Shown here: positions 23,491-36,667 of the stretch, piece by piece | How positions within the stretch are numbered: the first letter of the stretch is position 1 | Layout of the letters: each line of letters opens with the position of its first letter | Source: Dallia pectoralis | Lineage: Eukaryota; Chordata; Actinopteri; Esociformes; Umbridae | Length of the DNA: 64,000 nucleotides | Assembly: GCA_029465975.1 (NCBI GenBank) | Contig: CM055748.1 | Location: 10,938,300-11,002,299, forward strand | Direction of reading: 5' to 3' | The notes under the pieces: model-generated | Seen by the model: the letters and a program-made list of their open reading frames with translations, nothing else | Told to the model about the DNA's origin: nothing | Databases searched by the model: none | Made by a program: the position numbers and the translations under genes

Positions 23491-26400
23491 GTAAGTTATC
23501 TCCTTCTTTTATATTGTCCATTTGACGCACTTTAGAGTTTTATTTGGAAGTTGTATTGTAGCTACGTGGTAAGTGGCTGCTGTACGGACAGCATTTGGGG
23601 CAGATGGCTAGCTTTGCTAATCGTGATGCTATTCAAAATCTGTATGGGAACGACCTGAACCAGTGTGGTTTAGTGGCAGTGGTCTGTGCTGCACACTCCA
23701 CAGTAGCTAGCGGTTTTGTTTGGATGAATAGCTCGGGACTTTTTTTTGAATAGTATATGTTGTCCATTTCTGAATGTGAAACGTCATAGTATTAATTAAA
23801 TGACATAATGTACATGTTTACCAAACGCTATACCAATAACGTTTACTTTTCCCAGCACCTATCGAATGGAAACTTGTGTACTGCTATAAGAATATGATGT
23901 TTGCTACTTCATACCGGACTAGACAGTCAGCAGCTAATGTTGCCGGAGTATTCCATTGTACAAAATAATTTACAAAATATTATGAATGAAATAAACGTGT
24001 AATAAACCAACTAGCTTGATATTACTTAACAACTGTACATGTTGCATGGTGAATGTAAGATACTGTTATATTATTAGCTGACAGGGTGTTGGGCAAAATC
24101 ATATTCCATGTTGGTGCTTGTAAATATGTATTGCATGAGGGTAGGACTTGCCACTGCTGAGATGGCATGATGGAGGCACGAAATCACCTGACTGTATTCT
24201 TAAAATCACAATAATACATTCATATTGAGACGTCTTATTGTGACAAATTCAGAGTTATTATTCATATAAAAACAACAATTTGAAAGGTATTTCTTTACAA
24301 GTCTGACAGTAAATAATTAATTTATACCATCAACCCAATTAAGGGGGTTACTTACCTAAACTTCATTGTTTTTGCAAACATGGCTTTGTTGAACTATTTA
24401 TGAAATGTATCAGATGTATTTATTACTACTTTATGCGAACAATACACTAAATCTTAATCAACCATAACAGTAACCTAAATACTTTTTACCGAACCCTAAT
24501 TCCTAAACCTGTCCTATAATGCCTAAACTTGGCCATAAACCTAGTTCTGGACTTTGTTCTGAACCTAACTCTAAACTTAATACAGATGCAGACAAAGTGA
24601 GCACTGGCTAAATGTTTTCACAACATTATTTGAAATATAATTTAACTGCATCATTTTCAGTAAAGGGGAGTTTGGGAAAATCCCTGAAAACTATGTAAGG
24701 TTAAGTATTAATGACACATTCATACGTTTCTTTCTCCCATTCTAAACATCATTAATGTCTCCTCATTAATAATTTACAGGGTGCTCATTCCAGTAACAGA
24801 CACTTAAGGGTTCTGTATTATTATTTTCAACACTCAGAGGGCAAATTTCTTAATTGAAGCTGTTTCGAAGATTGCCTCTTATGGATCAGAACCATACTTC
24901 CCTACAAGAACTTATTGATTGAAAGTGTATAGGTGAGATAAGACGTCGAAACCTCTATTTAGCTAAGCTGTCTAGAGTACCCGAGCTTCCTACGTATGTT
25001 TTGTTTTTGATAAATGTTATTGATTTGTCAGTACTTGTACTTGATAATGTCTTAGTTATCGATGTACATTTTAAGAAAGCAATCCCTGCGGAAATACTGG
25101 TGCAACTTCTCTTTACCAGCTCTGTGTGCTATGACTTGCTTCGCTTAATGTTTGGGGCAAGGATATGCTACTGGAAAGATCAACCAGATAAACTGTTACA
25201 GCAGGAAGGTGTATCTGGACAAACAATGAGGTGCAAGTGCACTTGACGACAGACATGTTAATTGGTCTTACTCCGAATGAGGCCAAACGGAGGATAATAG
25301 AAGGAAGGCAAACAAAAGAGGAACCACTGAGGCACTTCTCAGGGTGGTTCATGTCTGTCAGGAGGAATGATACAAGTAGGAACAACAGAGAAAGACCACG
25401 AGGGTAAGGGGTGTAATGCAGGGATTTTGAGCTAGAAATGGGTGCACCACAGCCAGTTCCCAATAGCTGCCTGCACCAGCACTGGGGCCATGTAAAACTG
25501 ACCTTCCCTCGAAGGCAGAAACAGACGCAGTGGCAGAGGGTACACATTTTGAAATCAAAGATCGGCTATTTGATTTTACAATTGCGTTTTGGTGTTGTTG
25601 TTTATGCTTGTACCTATAGAAATTCATGTTTGTATTGACATTTCAAAGGATTCACTTAAAAAGACTACAAATCGCTCCTTTTATGGCAGTGGCAGTGATA
25701 TGTATCTTTCACTTATTATTTGTGTTGACAAACAATTGTGATGAAGCTTATAATGTTTGGGCAACATGCTACAGCATTGTCTTTTTTTGCATGGATAAAT
25801 AAATAAATGTAAATGTAATGTATCAACTAGATTATATCAAAATATTTTAAATGTTGCAAAGTTAATGTGAATCATTCTTTTCCTGATATCAAATTCTACT
25901 TATATGTTTCAGTATTTGCATTTTTGGTTGATCCTCCTTCTCCGTGTCACTCACCCCTTCTTGTGATGAAGGAGTAACTGTTACAAGTAGTTTGCGTGCG
26001 AAATTCCACAGGTCTGTATGTGATATGCAGTTTAAAGGTAAAATCAGAGACTTTGGTCTACAAAAATTCTCATTCCAATATGTATGCTGAAGACACAATA
26101 TTGCTTTTTGCATTCTATTAGCCCTTATTATTTTTATATGAATTTAATAGTTTTAAGGGCCGTTGGCAACAAAATCTAAATCTCCAATTATTTGTTTTTG
26201 GCAGAAATCAGGCTATACGAGATTCTTGTAGAGCTTTTTCCCAGTTCATCTGATGGTCTTGTAAATAGCAGCTAGATGTCAGGGTCTATCGATACATCTA
26301 GGATCTCAGAAAGGATCTAGAAGAATCTAGACCAGCAGCAGCACAGGTTAGGACAATGCTGTGAACAGTGTGCGCTTATAGATTTTGGGAGTCAGGGAAT

Positions 26401-26767
26401 ATGCTATTGAGTGTAATGTGTGACTGTTAAAAACGAATTACTCATGTCTCATTATTCAGTTTTTTGTCTGCTTAAAGGGGTTTCATGGCAATTTGATTGT
26501 ATTTATTCTTGTGTTAAATGTTTCAAACACTATTGTCACTCAAAGTGAAACTCTTTTCGCCCTCTGCTGACCAATGGGAATTTAAAGCAACTCTATTGCT
26601 TTTTCATTGATGCCATGGGTGAAATGTTCCTCAGTGTTTTTAGCCAATTACTGAAGTCATGCAAGTCCAAATTACTTTTATTGATTTAACCTCACATTAA
26701 TCTTCTAAAACACAGACATTTTTGTCTTTGCCGATGCTGGACGATTAAAGAAAAATAAATGGAAAAA
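23491..26767. other. Probable first intron of the 23307 gene, proximal part
   Basis: AT-rich sequence, starting with a consensus donor. Frames at 25113-25547 (-) and 25001-25246 (+) overlap and carry no recognised domain. No exon is identified. Confidence 0.4.
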
Positions 26768-29087
26768 GATGGAGGCTCAGGTGGAGTAGGGAGAGCAGCG
26801 GAAAGATATGAAGCCTCGGGTGGAGTAGGGAGAGCAGCGGAAAGAAACGTAAAGAGAAAGAGCCTCAGGTGGAGTAGGAGAGAGCAGCAGAAAGAAACGT
26901 AAAGAGACGGAGCCTCAGGTGGAGTAGGAGAGAGCAGCAGAAAGAAACGTAAAGAGAAGGAGCCTCAGGTGGAGTAGGAGAGAGCAGCAGAAAGAAACGT
27001 AAAGAGAAGGAGCCTCAGGTGGAGTTGGAGAGAGCAGCAGAAAGAAACGTAAAGAGAAGGAGCCTCAGGTGGAGTAGGAGAGAGCAGCAGAAAGAAACGT
27101 AAAGAGAAGGAGCCTCAGGTGGAGTAGGAGAGAGCAGCAGAAAGAAACGTAAAGAGAAGGAGCCTCAGGTGGAGTAGGAGAGAGCAGCAGAAAGAAACGT
27201 AAAGATATGAAGCCTCGGGTGGAGTAGGAGAGAGCAGCGGAAAGAAACGTAAAGAGAAGGAGCCTCAGGTGGAGTAGGAGAGAGCAGCAGAAAGAAACGT
27301 AAAGAGAAGGAGCCTCAGGTGGAGTAGGAGAGAGCAGCAGAAAGAAACGTAAAGAGAAGGAGCCTCAGGTGGAGTAGGAGAGAGCAGCAGAAAGAAACGT
27401 AAAGAGAAGGAGCCTCAGGTGGAGTTGGAGAGAGCAGCAGAAAGAAACGTAAAGAGAAGGAGCCTCAGGTGGAGTAGGAGAGAGCAGCAGAAAGAAACGT
27501 AAAGAGAAGGAGCCTCAGGTGGAGTAGGAGAGAGCAGCAGAAAGAAACGTAAAGAGAAGGAGCCTCAGGTGGAGTAGGAGAGAGCAGCAGAAAGAAACGT
27601 AAAGAGAAGGAGCCTCAGGTGGAGTAGGAGAGAGCAGCAGAAAGAAACGTAAAGAGAAGGAGCCTCAGGTGGAGTAGGAGAGAGCAGCAGAAAGAAACGT
27701 AAAGAGAAGGAGCCTCAGGTGGAGTAGGAGAGAGCAGCAGAAAGAAACGTAAGGATATGAAGCCTCGGGTGGAGTAGGGATAGCAGCGGAAAGAAACGTA
27801 AAGAGAAGGAGCCTCAGGTGGAGTAGGAGAGAGCAGCAGAAAGAAACGTAAAGAGAAGGAGCCTCAGGTGGAGTAGGAGAGAGCAGCAGAAAGAAACGTA
27901 AAGAGAAGGAGCCTCAGGTGGAGTAGGAGAGAGCAGCAGAAAGAAACGTAAAGAGAAGGAGCCTCAGGTGGAGTAGGAGAGAGCAGCAGAAAGAAACGTA
28001 AAGAGAAGGAGCCTCAGGTGGAGTTGGAGAGAGCAGCAGAAAGAAACGTAAAGAGAAGGAGCCTCAGGTGGAGTAGGAGAGAGCAGCAGAAAGAAACGTA
28101 AAGAGAAGGAGCCTCAGGTGGAGTAGGAGAGAGCAGCAGAAAGAAACGTAAAGAGAAGGAGCCTCAGGTGGAGTAGGAGAGAGCAGCAGAAAGAAACGTA
28201 AAGAGAAGGAGCCTCAGGTGGAGTTGGAGAGAGCAGCAGAAAGAAACGTAAAGAGAAGGAGCCTCAGGTGGAGTAGGAGAGAGCAGCAGAAAGAAACGTA
28301 AAGAGAAGGAGCCTCAGTGGAGTAGGAGAGAGCAGCAGAAAGAAACGTAAAGAGAAGGAGCCTCAGGTGGAGTAGGAGAGAGCAGCAGAAAGAAACGTAA
28401 AGAGAAGGAGCCTCAGTGGAGTAGGAGAGAGCAGCAGAAAGAAACGTAAAGAGAAGGAGCCTCAGGTGGAGTAGGAGAGAGCAGCAGAAAGAAACGTAAA
28501 GAGAAGGAGCCTCAGGTGGAGTAGGAGAGAGCAGCAGAAAGAAACGTAAAGAGAAGGAGCCTCAGGTGGAGTAGGAGAGAGCAGCAGAAAGAAACGTAAA
28601 GAGAAGGAGCCTCAGGTGGAGTAGGAAAGAGCAGCAGAAAGAAACGTAAAGATATGAAGCCTCGGGTGGAGTAGGGAGAGCAGCGGAAAGAAACGTAAAG
28701 AGAAGGAGCCTTAGGTGGAGTAGGAGAGAGCAGCAGAAAGAAACGTAAAGAGAAGGAGCCTCAGGTGGAGTAGGAGAGAGCAGCAGAAAGAAACGTAAAG
28801 AGAAGGAGCCTCAGGTGGAGTTGGAGAGAGCAGCAGAAAGAAACGTAAAGAGAAGGAGCCTCAGTGGAGTAGGAGAGAGCAGCAGAAAGAAACGTAAAGA
28901 GAAGGAGCCTCAGGTGGAGTAGGAGAGAGCAGCAGAAAGAAACGTAAAGAGAAGGAGCCTCAGGTGGAGTAGGAGAGAGCAGCAGAAAGAAACGTAAAGA
29001 GAAGGAGCCTCAGGTGGAGTTGGAGAGAGCAGCAGAAAGAAACGTAAAGAGAAGGAGCCTCAGGTGGAGTAGGGGGGTGCAGCGGAA
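26768..29087 (+). repeat. 50-bp-unit minisatellite, about 46 copies
   Basis: The unit is 50 bp (core AGCCTCAGGTGGAGTAGGAG, then AGAGCAGCAGAAAGAAACGT and AAAGAGAAGG). The plus strand is strongly purine-biased. Variant units are interspersed: GATATGAAGCCTCGGG units near 26806, 27206, 27756 and 28654; GGAGTTGGAG units near 27021, 27421, 28021, 28221, 28820 and 29020; and one-base-deleted CCTCAGTGG units near 28316, 28415 and 28862. Their spacing shows multi-unit block duplications. Each standard unit contains CAGGTG, an E-box core. All frames contain stops, so it is not coding. Confidence 0.97.
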
Positions 29088-29324
29088 AAATAAATGTAAC
29101 GTCAGCAGAGTAGAGGGGTGCTGGGGATCTTAGGGCAGGGTGTGTGCAGTGGCATGGGAGGGGAAATTAAGACATATTTTAGTGACTGAAGGAGAGGAAA
29201 AGCACTGCAGCCGCAGTGTCTGGAAGTATTGACCTGCAGTCGGGCTCCATGCCAGAGCCCCTTTTCAGTTTGGCTGTCACAAACAGAGCAGCTGGGGATA
29301 CTGTAACCTAGTCTGTGCTTAGGC

Positions 29325-29400
29325 CTATGTCCTATATGGCACCCTATTTCCTTTAATGGGGTTGTATGTTAATGGTCAAAAGCAGTGCACTATATGAATA
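29325..29400. mobile_element. Short palindromic MITE-like repeat, relic
   Basis: TATATGGCACCCTATTTCC followed by GGTCAAAAGCAGTGCACTAT matches one arm of a palindromic repeat also seen at 36544-36612. I associate this repeat with salmonid and pike genomes; that attribution is from memory. Confidence 0.55.
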
Positions 29401-31088
29401 GCACTATCCATATGACTATACTTGATACTCTTAACAGAATGCAGCATATTACTGTTACTGCAAGTGTAATGCATGTAGCTCAGTACTACAGTATTTTACT
29501 GTAAGTTTATCATAAGCAAATAATCATCAACATTTGCACACACACACCTGCTTTTCCCTTTTTTTGCCCTCTTTGTGTTGTCTTTGGGGTCCATATATCT
29601 TGCCGTCAGTCGGTAGCATAACAGTGTTAAGAGTTAAGTGGTTGCAGGGTAAATCCATATAAAGGTAGTCACTGAACACTGAAAAGATAACCAACAGTCA
29701 GTTGGTATCACTTAAAAGCCCATGAACACAGTCATAACTGTCTTTAAAACTGCAAACATTTGTATCAGGTTTTTTGGAGAAATGTGTGGGATTTGAAGAA
29801 ATAGTCCTAAACATATCAACAAAGTGAGGGAGGAGGGCTCTAAAATGTGTAATTACTCTGGTTTGATGGGCTGGTGTTACCTTTCCAATTACTTTGGACC
29901 CCTCGTACTGACTTCGCCCATCACCGAAGCCCCTTTTTGATCCAGAAATAAACGTAAACACCTGTGCGGCTCTGCAACCCCCCTGCTTTTCCACTCTACT
30001 TAAAAGGCTGCACATCTTTTGTGAAACAAAACAACACTGCATTAAGTCCCTGCTTGAGTTAAGAGCTTTGTCATCCTCCCATTAGAAGCAGCACCAGAGA
30101 GTTATGAGAGAGTTATGGAACGGTTCCGTTTCGGTGTTTGCATGTCAAATGGCCAAGCATTACCAAACAAAAGCTAGTGTGTAATCAGATCAACTAGTTG
30201 TGTGTTACTTGAACGGACCGATTATTATCACGACCATCAATGAAAACAGTGTTGATTATTGTGATTTGTTTTCATGGGGAGAACATTTAATAAACAATTA
30301 ATAAACAGCGCTAGAGCTTGAGGAAATTATGCTGAGGAGTGTAGATCAGTGGAAGTGTGCAGGACAGAACACACGTCAGAAAAACTAAATCAAATACAAG
30401 TGAGTCGCTGTCACGTGAATTGCATGTTATAAAACATCAACAAGTATGTACTTAACAATTGAGTGATGTGCCGTCTGCCTTAAAGCTGTGCAATAAAATC
30501 GAATAGAAACATAATCAGCTCTTATCGTGATAGGTGTTTTTAATTTGTGCAAAAACACTTTTTTAAATAGTTTTATTGCACACCCCTGAGGAAAACAAGA
30601 ACTGTAGTGGTTGCTACTATTGTTGGACATTTTAAGGGATTCCTCTGACTGCTTAGAATGTATTTCTTTTTTTTAAGAGTTTGTTTTTGTAGAGACTGTG
30701 TAGGCAATTCTCGCACTGTCATTTTCAGCTTACACAGAGTGTAAAACACTTGAGTGTGTAGACTGAGAAAAGGAGGGGATAGTCTCAGGCGTGGTTCCAC
30801 CGAACTGCAAGGTCTGTAATTGAAGACCATAGCTTGGTGGTTTCTTCTCTCATGGCTGCGTGATTCCTCCACAATATAAATAAATAAATGTAGTAATGGA
30901 ACTACTAAAATTACAGGGTTAAGATTAAAATAGATCAAGAAAAACTACTGAAATAAGTAATAAGTCTATTGCACCATCCTTACATATCAGATTGGCCTTG
31001 GTTTCGTAGTAACTTTATATGGGGCACACCTTTTGTTTCTTCCACATATCTATTTATATCCCTTATAAAAAATATTTTGGCCATGTAC
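29401..31088. other. Intronic or intergenic spacer, no gene seen
   Basis: Frames at 29698-30042 (-) and 30573-30938 (-) show no domain and no supporting splice structure. Confidence 0.4.
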
Positions 31089-31745
31089 CAGGGATGCAAC
31101 GATTATAGATTTTGATGGTACGATGATTATTATGGCTGTGATCGACTCAGAATGGCCGTTCTATACAATGAATCGACTATTTGGTTCTTTTTTCTTTTTT
31201 GTTCATAATAGACCGGGTAATTTATTTGACAATCAGTAAACATAATGCATTCAATATATTTGAATGTAAAATTAAAACAATGTGCAAATGAGTAAACAAC
31301 ATGATATTGTGGGGTTTCCGGGCTTTCAGACGTCTAGCTTAGCTAACTCCAAATCAAACACGAGGGTGAATCTAATTTACTGCAGAATGGTGTTTTAATA
31401 CAACACTACACTTGCAGGTATTAGAGGGCTACACAACACAATAATCTTATCCATGAACCTTGTAGGAAACAACTAAAGCTAATCAGAGCCTCAAGACTCG
31501 CAGCATGTCATTGGCCGAAGCACACTTACAAGGGAGAGAGCAGTATCCGACATGCTACCACACTGACGACTTCAGGCGTTTTTTTCGGTGGATACAGAGC
31601 ATCAATGGTTGGTCCCTCTGCCATTGTTTTGCTAATGTATTATACCATAAATACCCTTTTTTGAGAGTGAGAACAGAAACACTTGGTGTAGCTGAACCTC
31701 TACGGTTACAAAACCGTGACGTTTGAAATCGTGGTTCAACCCGTT
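31089..31745. mobile_element. Probable hAT-type element relic
   Basis: The left end CAGGGATGCAACGATTA is a typical hAT terminal sequence. A degraded counterpart (ACCGTGAC...CGTGGTTCAACCCGTTAAT) ends near 31745. The target duplication cannot be verified and no transposase is readable. Confidence 0.4.
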
Positions 31746-31779
31746 AATCTCTACCATATACTTTTTCATATTATATCCA

Positions 31780-32230
31780 TGAAATGTATTTTATGAAGCC
31801 ATTTTTATATCAGAAGTTGTCACAAATTGCTTTTACAAAACACTGAGTCTGAAACCCCAGTATATAGCAAAAGTCTAGGATAAACTCCCTAGAAGTGTCG
31901 AAATTAGTCCCCAGTAGTCAGTCCTCTGGCTGTCTGGTGAATATTTTTTGTACAAATTGTAATAATTAATAAATGTATCCAGAGTCTATAACACATAATG
32001 GTTAGGGTCACAGACTACCAGGGGAAGGATCAACAGAGTTGTAGCCCAAATTGTCAGGTATCGTCAGGCGTCAGCTACTTCATCTGCAACACAACCAGGA
32101 GGATTTTGGACAGGGACAGTGATTTGGGCCTGGTAGTCCTGAGGTGTGGTCCAGGGGCTCATGTCCTCCTAAGTTTAAACATATCCACGCATTCTTTAGA
32201 TTTACATAGGATTTACAAAGAACGAAAACT
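31780..32230 (-). mobile_element. Fish L2-like 3' region fragment
   Basis: Contains GAAATGTATTTTATGAAGCC, GTTGTCACAAATTGCTTTTAC and a later AAACTCCCTAGAAG block, the same order as in other teleost copies and in the 22668-22770 fragment. It has no coding capacity. Confidence 0.6.
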
Positions 32231-34373
32231 GAACATACTCTCCCGGCACAATAATATAGCAGCGGCTAACAGGGACACTAACTCAAACCATTTTAAAGCA
32301 ATTTAAATTTCAATGCAATATACACACACACAAACAAGTGGACATGCCCAGTGCCTTTACAATGTTTTCTCAAAAGCAAGACATAGTCATTACTATTGGT
32401 GAGCTTAGCTATACAAGGCTTCAAAGAAGATCTATTTGGGGCAGACGTGTGTGTGTGTGTCTTTTTTATCCATCTTAATCTCACATGTGAGACACAAGCA
32501 CACACAAACACAATCAAAGGCTCTTTTAAAGGATCCCCTCACTATGATGAACATTATCCATGGGTTTGAAATGTAGTGGTCCTGCATTGTTGATCTTCAA
32601 TCTGTCGTTCTCAGGTTCATCTCAGGTTCCTTATTAGTAGTGAACTACACTTGAACTGGGCTAAGTTTGTTGCTAATTTGAAACTATTTGTCTAGTTTCC
32701 CTTCATTACAATTCAACCAGTGTGCCGCGGTACGGTTATTTAACCTTGGTTTTACCTTAGATGTAGTTTCATAGGAAGTCTGTGTGGCATACATGCAACT
32801 CCTGGGCATGGACAGTTTCCTTGGGCATTACTGGGTGGCATAAATGGCTTCCAGATGTTGGTCACAATTAATGTCCATAGCTTAAATAATTCCAGGTCAC
32901 CTTTAAACTAATTTAAACTTGAAAACAATTTTGCCTGCTGTCGAGCGGTTAGATACTCTTTTTCCTTTGGGAAAGCAGATTTCAGCTAGCATTTAATGAA
33001 AAGAGGTATATTATGGTTAACAGTGAGGGATTACAGTGTGCGGGGTAGGCAAAATATGCAACGTCAGACACTTTTTTCCTATAGAATTGTAGCTCCTGCG
33101 TTATGGAAAACAGGTGCAGCTTCTCATTCAGTCTTTACTCCCTACTCAACTGGCAGGTGTCATGGATTTTCACCATACCATAAAGTTGACTTTACAGGTC
33201 CAAATAGCCCCATTCCAATATGATGAACTGATGTCTTTCCAACACAACCCGATATGCATGAATTAAAACAATAATAATTCAAACGCAGACCCGCTCCGAA
33301 TGGTACCAATGGCAAACAGGCCCCTAACTGAAAAGTACAGTGCGGAGAAAAGGGAAAAACGGCTCCCCTTTTCCATCACCCGTGCCATTTGGTATCTGTG
33401 AGACCTGTACAAAACACAATGTAGAAAGAGTAAGAAAAACAGTGACATTGTGCCATCGTCGCCATAAATAAAAAAACAAGCAATATTGGACAAATGATCT
33501 GCACCATTGGCAACTTAATGTGTAACTCTAGCTCCTAAGGAATTACATACCCATGTCATATAAATACATTGTGTGCATGCATTAAGTTATTCCACTTGTT
33601 TAAGGGATCTTGATTAAGAAGTATTGCTGCAGATAACAATCTTTTCCCTTTGGCAGATGTTTTGGCAACTGCTAGAAAAACACTGTTGTCATGTGATAAT
33701 GCTCCCAGATCAATGGACATATACGGCTCTTGTCCAGGGACCAGGGTTCAATACCCATCTCTCATTACTCTGTCTCCACTTTACACTTGTCCCAATCATC
33801 TCTACTTTCAATTAAAAGCGTTGTAAAAGCTATAAAAGGACAGTGACTGGGCGCTGTCTTTCTGTCTACTTGCTAAAGTGGCTGCTGGACCAAAACTGTG
33901 TCCAGTTTTACATTTATGTAAAGATTGGTGCTAGTTCTGATCATTTCTTATCTGGAAAGACTGCACATTCTTGTGCCCTTTCCTTTTCTCCTCCCATTGA
34001 TATTGAGAAGTTGTAACGGTTCCTTCCTCTTTCGTTGTTTGCTTTTATTGAAGAAAAGGTTTTGTTTGGCAGAATGAAACAATCCCAGGACTAATAAGGA
34101 TGCTTTGACTTTGGTTTCTGCTTTAAAACATGGTTTGAAACACAATTTTGGTATCTACTATGAACACCTGCACAAAACAAAACCACTGAATTACACTGGT
34201 AAAATTCCCATTGATTGGCATTAACTTGTCCCAGCATAGATATCAGTTAGGGTTTTCCAGAATGTTTTGTTTAATTTTAGTTTGTACAGTATATAGGACA
34301 TGTGGAAGAATTCTGTCATGTAACCTAAACCCACAGGTTAATATTTTTATGGAAATCTCAAATCTTATAAATA
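32231..34373. other. Spacer; one possible SINE-like piece
   Basis: No gene is seen. Near 33735-33850 a B-box-like CCAGGGTTCAATACCC is followed by an AATCATCTCTACTTTCAAT tail, which may be a degraded SINE. Confidence 0.35.
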
Positions 34374-34381
34374 GTCTTGGA

Positions 34382-35922
34382 TAGGGGTGTGCGATATGAC
34401 GATATTTAATCGTGGACTATTAAAATGTCTCCACGATTCACTTTTTCGGAAATATCGTAGAATCGCGCTCCAGTGCACATTCTATTAGATGCAGATCTAT
34501 GGCGTTTTTTCAGCCACGTAACAACATGCAATGCGCGGTGCGCTAGATGTCAGCGTGTTAACACTAGAAGCGCCAACAGCCCATGCCCGCGGGCGTTGCA
34601 GTTAGTAATTAAAATAAATATATAATGTTGAAAAGCTACAGCCTCGTCCTTCCATGACTTTTCCTAAATACGTGCATTTTACCTTGTCCCGTTTTTAGAA
34701 ACTGGACGCGTTTTGGTCTGATCTCGTTTTGGTCTGATCTATATTGGACTCGTTTTGGTCTGGTCTATATGAAACTGGATCCGTTTTGGTCTGGTCTGTT
34801 TAAAACTGGACGCGTTTTGGTCTGGTCTACAGGAAAATGGACGCGTTTTGGTCCGATCTATATGAAACTGGATATATGTAACCGATTAATTTGCTGCGGT
34901 CTCATGTGCACTCATAACAACACAAATGAACACTGAGCGCAGTGCAACCGGTTAGTATGCGTGTCCTGCTCAGGCAGACAAAAGCTGCGAGATATACATA
35001 GATAATAGATTGATTGGCTTGGTTGAATTTGAATGAACTAAAAAAAAGAGGTAGGCCTACGTTTATAAAGAAATATATGTTTTACTAAATAAACAGAACG
35101 AAAATATAAAACGAAATTGATTAATGTATCTACCGGGTAACAGCAGAATATACCCGACCGTGACCAATATACAAACTGTAAAATACGTGTTTCATTGTCT
35201 ACAGTGCCTTAGTTACTGGACTGTAATTACTATAGGCTAATACATTTTACAAATGTAAATTATCGAATTATACACTGTAGCCTAATGTTTGTATTTCAAG
35301 AGTCTGTGTTGCAATATATACGGCCAATCATGCGCAAATCATTTGATTGCGCGTCGCTTGTGATCTAAAATGTTTTAGCATTTATTACATCAAAATAGGA
35401 CATACAGTTTGATGGAATTTCATTTATTCGATCTTTAGAAATTTAAATATCATAGCCTGTGCATTTTAAAATCATGGTTTTAATTTTGTATTGTATGGTT
35501 ACATAAGACAATAAATAGGCTACATACTATTTTAGTAAAATGTTTTACTGCATAATTCACAATTCATTTAATTCAGGATGATAACACAGTAGATCATCTG
35601 ATGCTGTAGATGGATGGCAGGTTACACAGTAAATGGATGGTGAAGCTGCGGATGAGAATGGGTGCTTCTTTGCACAATTGCACTTCCATTAAATATACAC
35701 ATGATTAAAATATGCTACTTTAACATTTTTTTCCCTTTTATGTTTTGTTACCTTGTATGGCTATATTTTTTAAATGGAGATATAATTTGCTTGTATTGCG
35801 GCTCAGTAATTTACAAAATAGTATTAAAAAGCAACATGAAAAAGAATCGTGATAAAATCGTGAATCGTGATTTTTCCAGAAAAAATCGTGATATGATATT
35901 TTTCCCATATCGCCCACCCCTA
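34382..35922. mobile_element. Non-autonomous hAT DNA transposon, 1541 bp
   Basis: The ends are TAGGGGTGTGCGATATG and, inverted, CATATCGCCCACCCCTA. The element is flanked by a perfect 8-bp direct repeat GTCTTGGA (34374-34381 and 35923-35930), the hallmark of hAT insertion. AATCGTGAT-type subterminal repeats lie inside the right end. No transposase frame is present. An internal minisatellite is listed separately. Confidence 0.93.
34690..34880 (+). repeat. Internal minisatellite of the hAT element
   Basis: There are about six irregular copies of a GGACGCGTTTTGGTCTGATC-type unit, some separated by TATATGAAACT. Unit length varies (roughly 20-40 bp). Confidence 0.85.
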
Positions 35923-36543
35923 GTCTTGGAAACAAAACAGCATTAATTTGCTATTATTTTAATTAATTATGTAGCTTGTAAAGGTGCCAAAAAGTCACAG
36001 TTTAAAAACAGTTGTAACACTATCCTGAGATTTATTGGCTGAGAAAGATGGATGAATTGAATTAGTTGGTATGGGTCTGCAACATAGGTACACTTTTTCA
36101 TATTCAGGTCCCAAATGTTTTGTTCAATCAGTAAGTGAAAAGTGATTGCGTTTAAGAGGATGCATGGACACAAATATGACAACACACCTCTATGGATTGG
36201 AAATTTTTGTCAGAGTTTTTGGAGAAATCACTCAACTGACAGTTTAGCTAGTAGGCTTCCTAGCCAAATATGCGGTGGACTATGTTTCCCAAGTGAATGA
36301 AGGACAGTTTGAATCCTACTCTTTGTTTTCCCTCACAGTCTTATATGTTTGGAACTGGAGCTCTGACAGGCAGTGTGAATCTAACACTTGTCACGTTGCA
36401 AAGGTTGGAGCTACTGTGTTCTTTTCCCTATCATCAAGGACATTGCACAAAGAGCTTGTTTTTTGCTGCGCTCTACTTTTGCTTTCTCTTGGTAATTGCT
36501 AGTTGCGCTGTAAGTTGTAAACTAACGTCTGGAGGGAGTAGAT

Positions 36544-36612
36544 GTCTCCTAAATGGCTCCCTGTATTGGACAGTAGTAGTGCACTATAAGGAAAATAGGG
36601 TGCCATTTTGAG
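36544..36612. mobile_element. Palindromic MITE-like repeat
   Basis: Left arm AAATGGCTCCCTGTATT and right arm AATAGGGTGCCATTT pair as an imperfect hairpin around a CAGTAGTAGTGCACTATAAG centre. Related arms occur at 29325-29400 and near 54757-54838. Confidence 0.65.
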
Positions 36613-36667
36613 TGCTTACACGTCCCATGTGAATGTACAGAGATCAGTGGAGGGACTGAGTGTACAC

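Noticed and set aside
26768..29087. CRISPR-like or coding interpretation of the regular repeat
   Set aside because: Units are contiguous without unique spacers, the genome is vertebrate, and all frames contain stops. It is a minisatellite.
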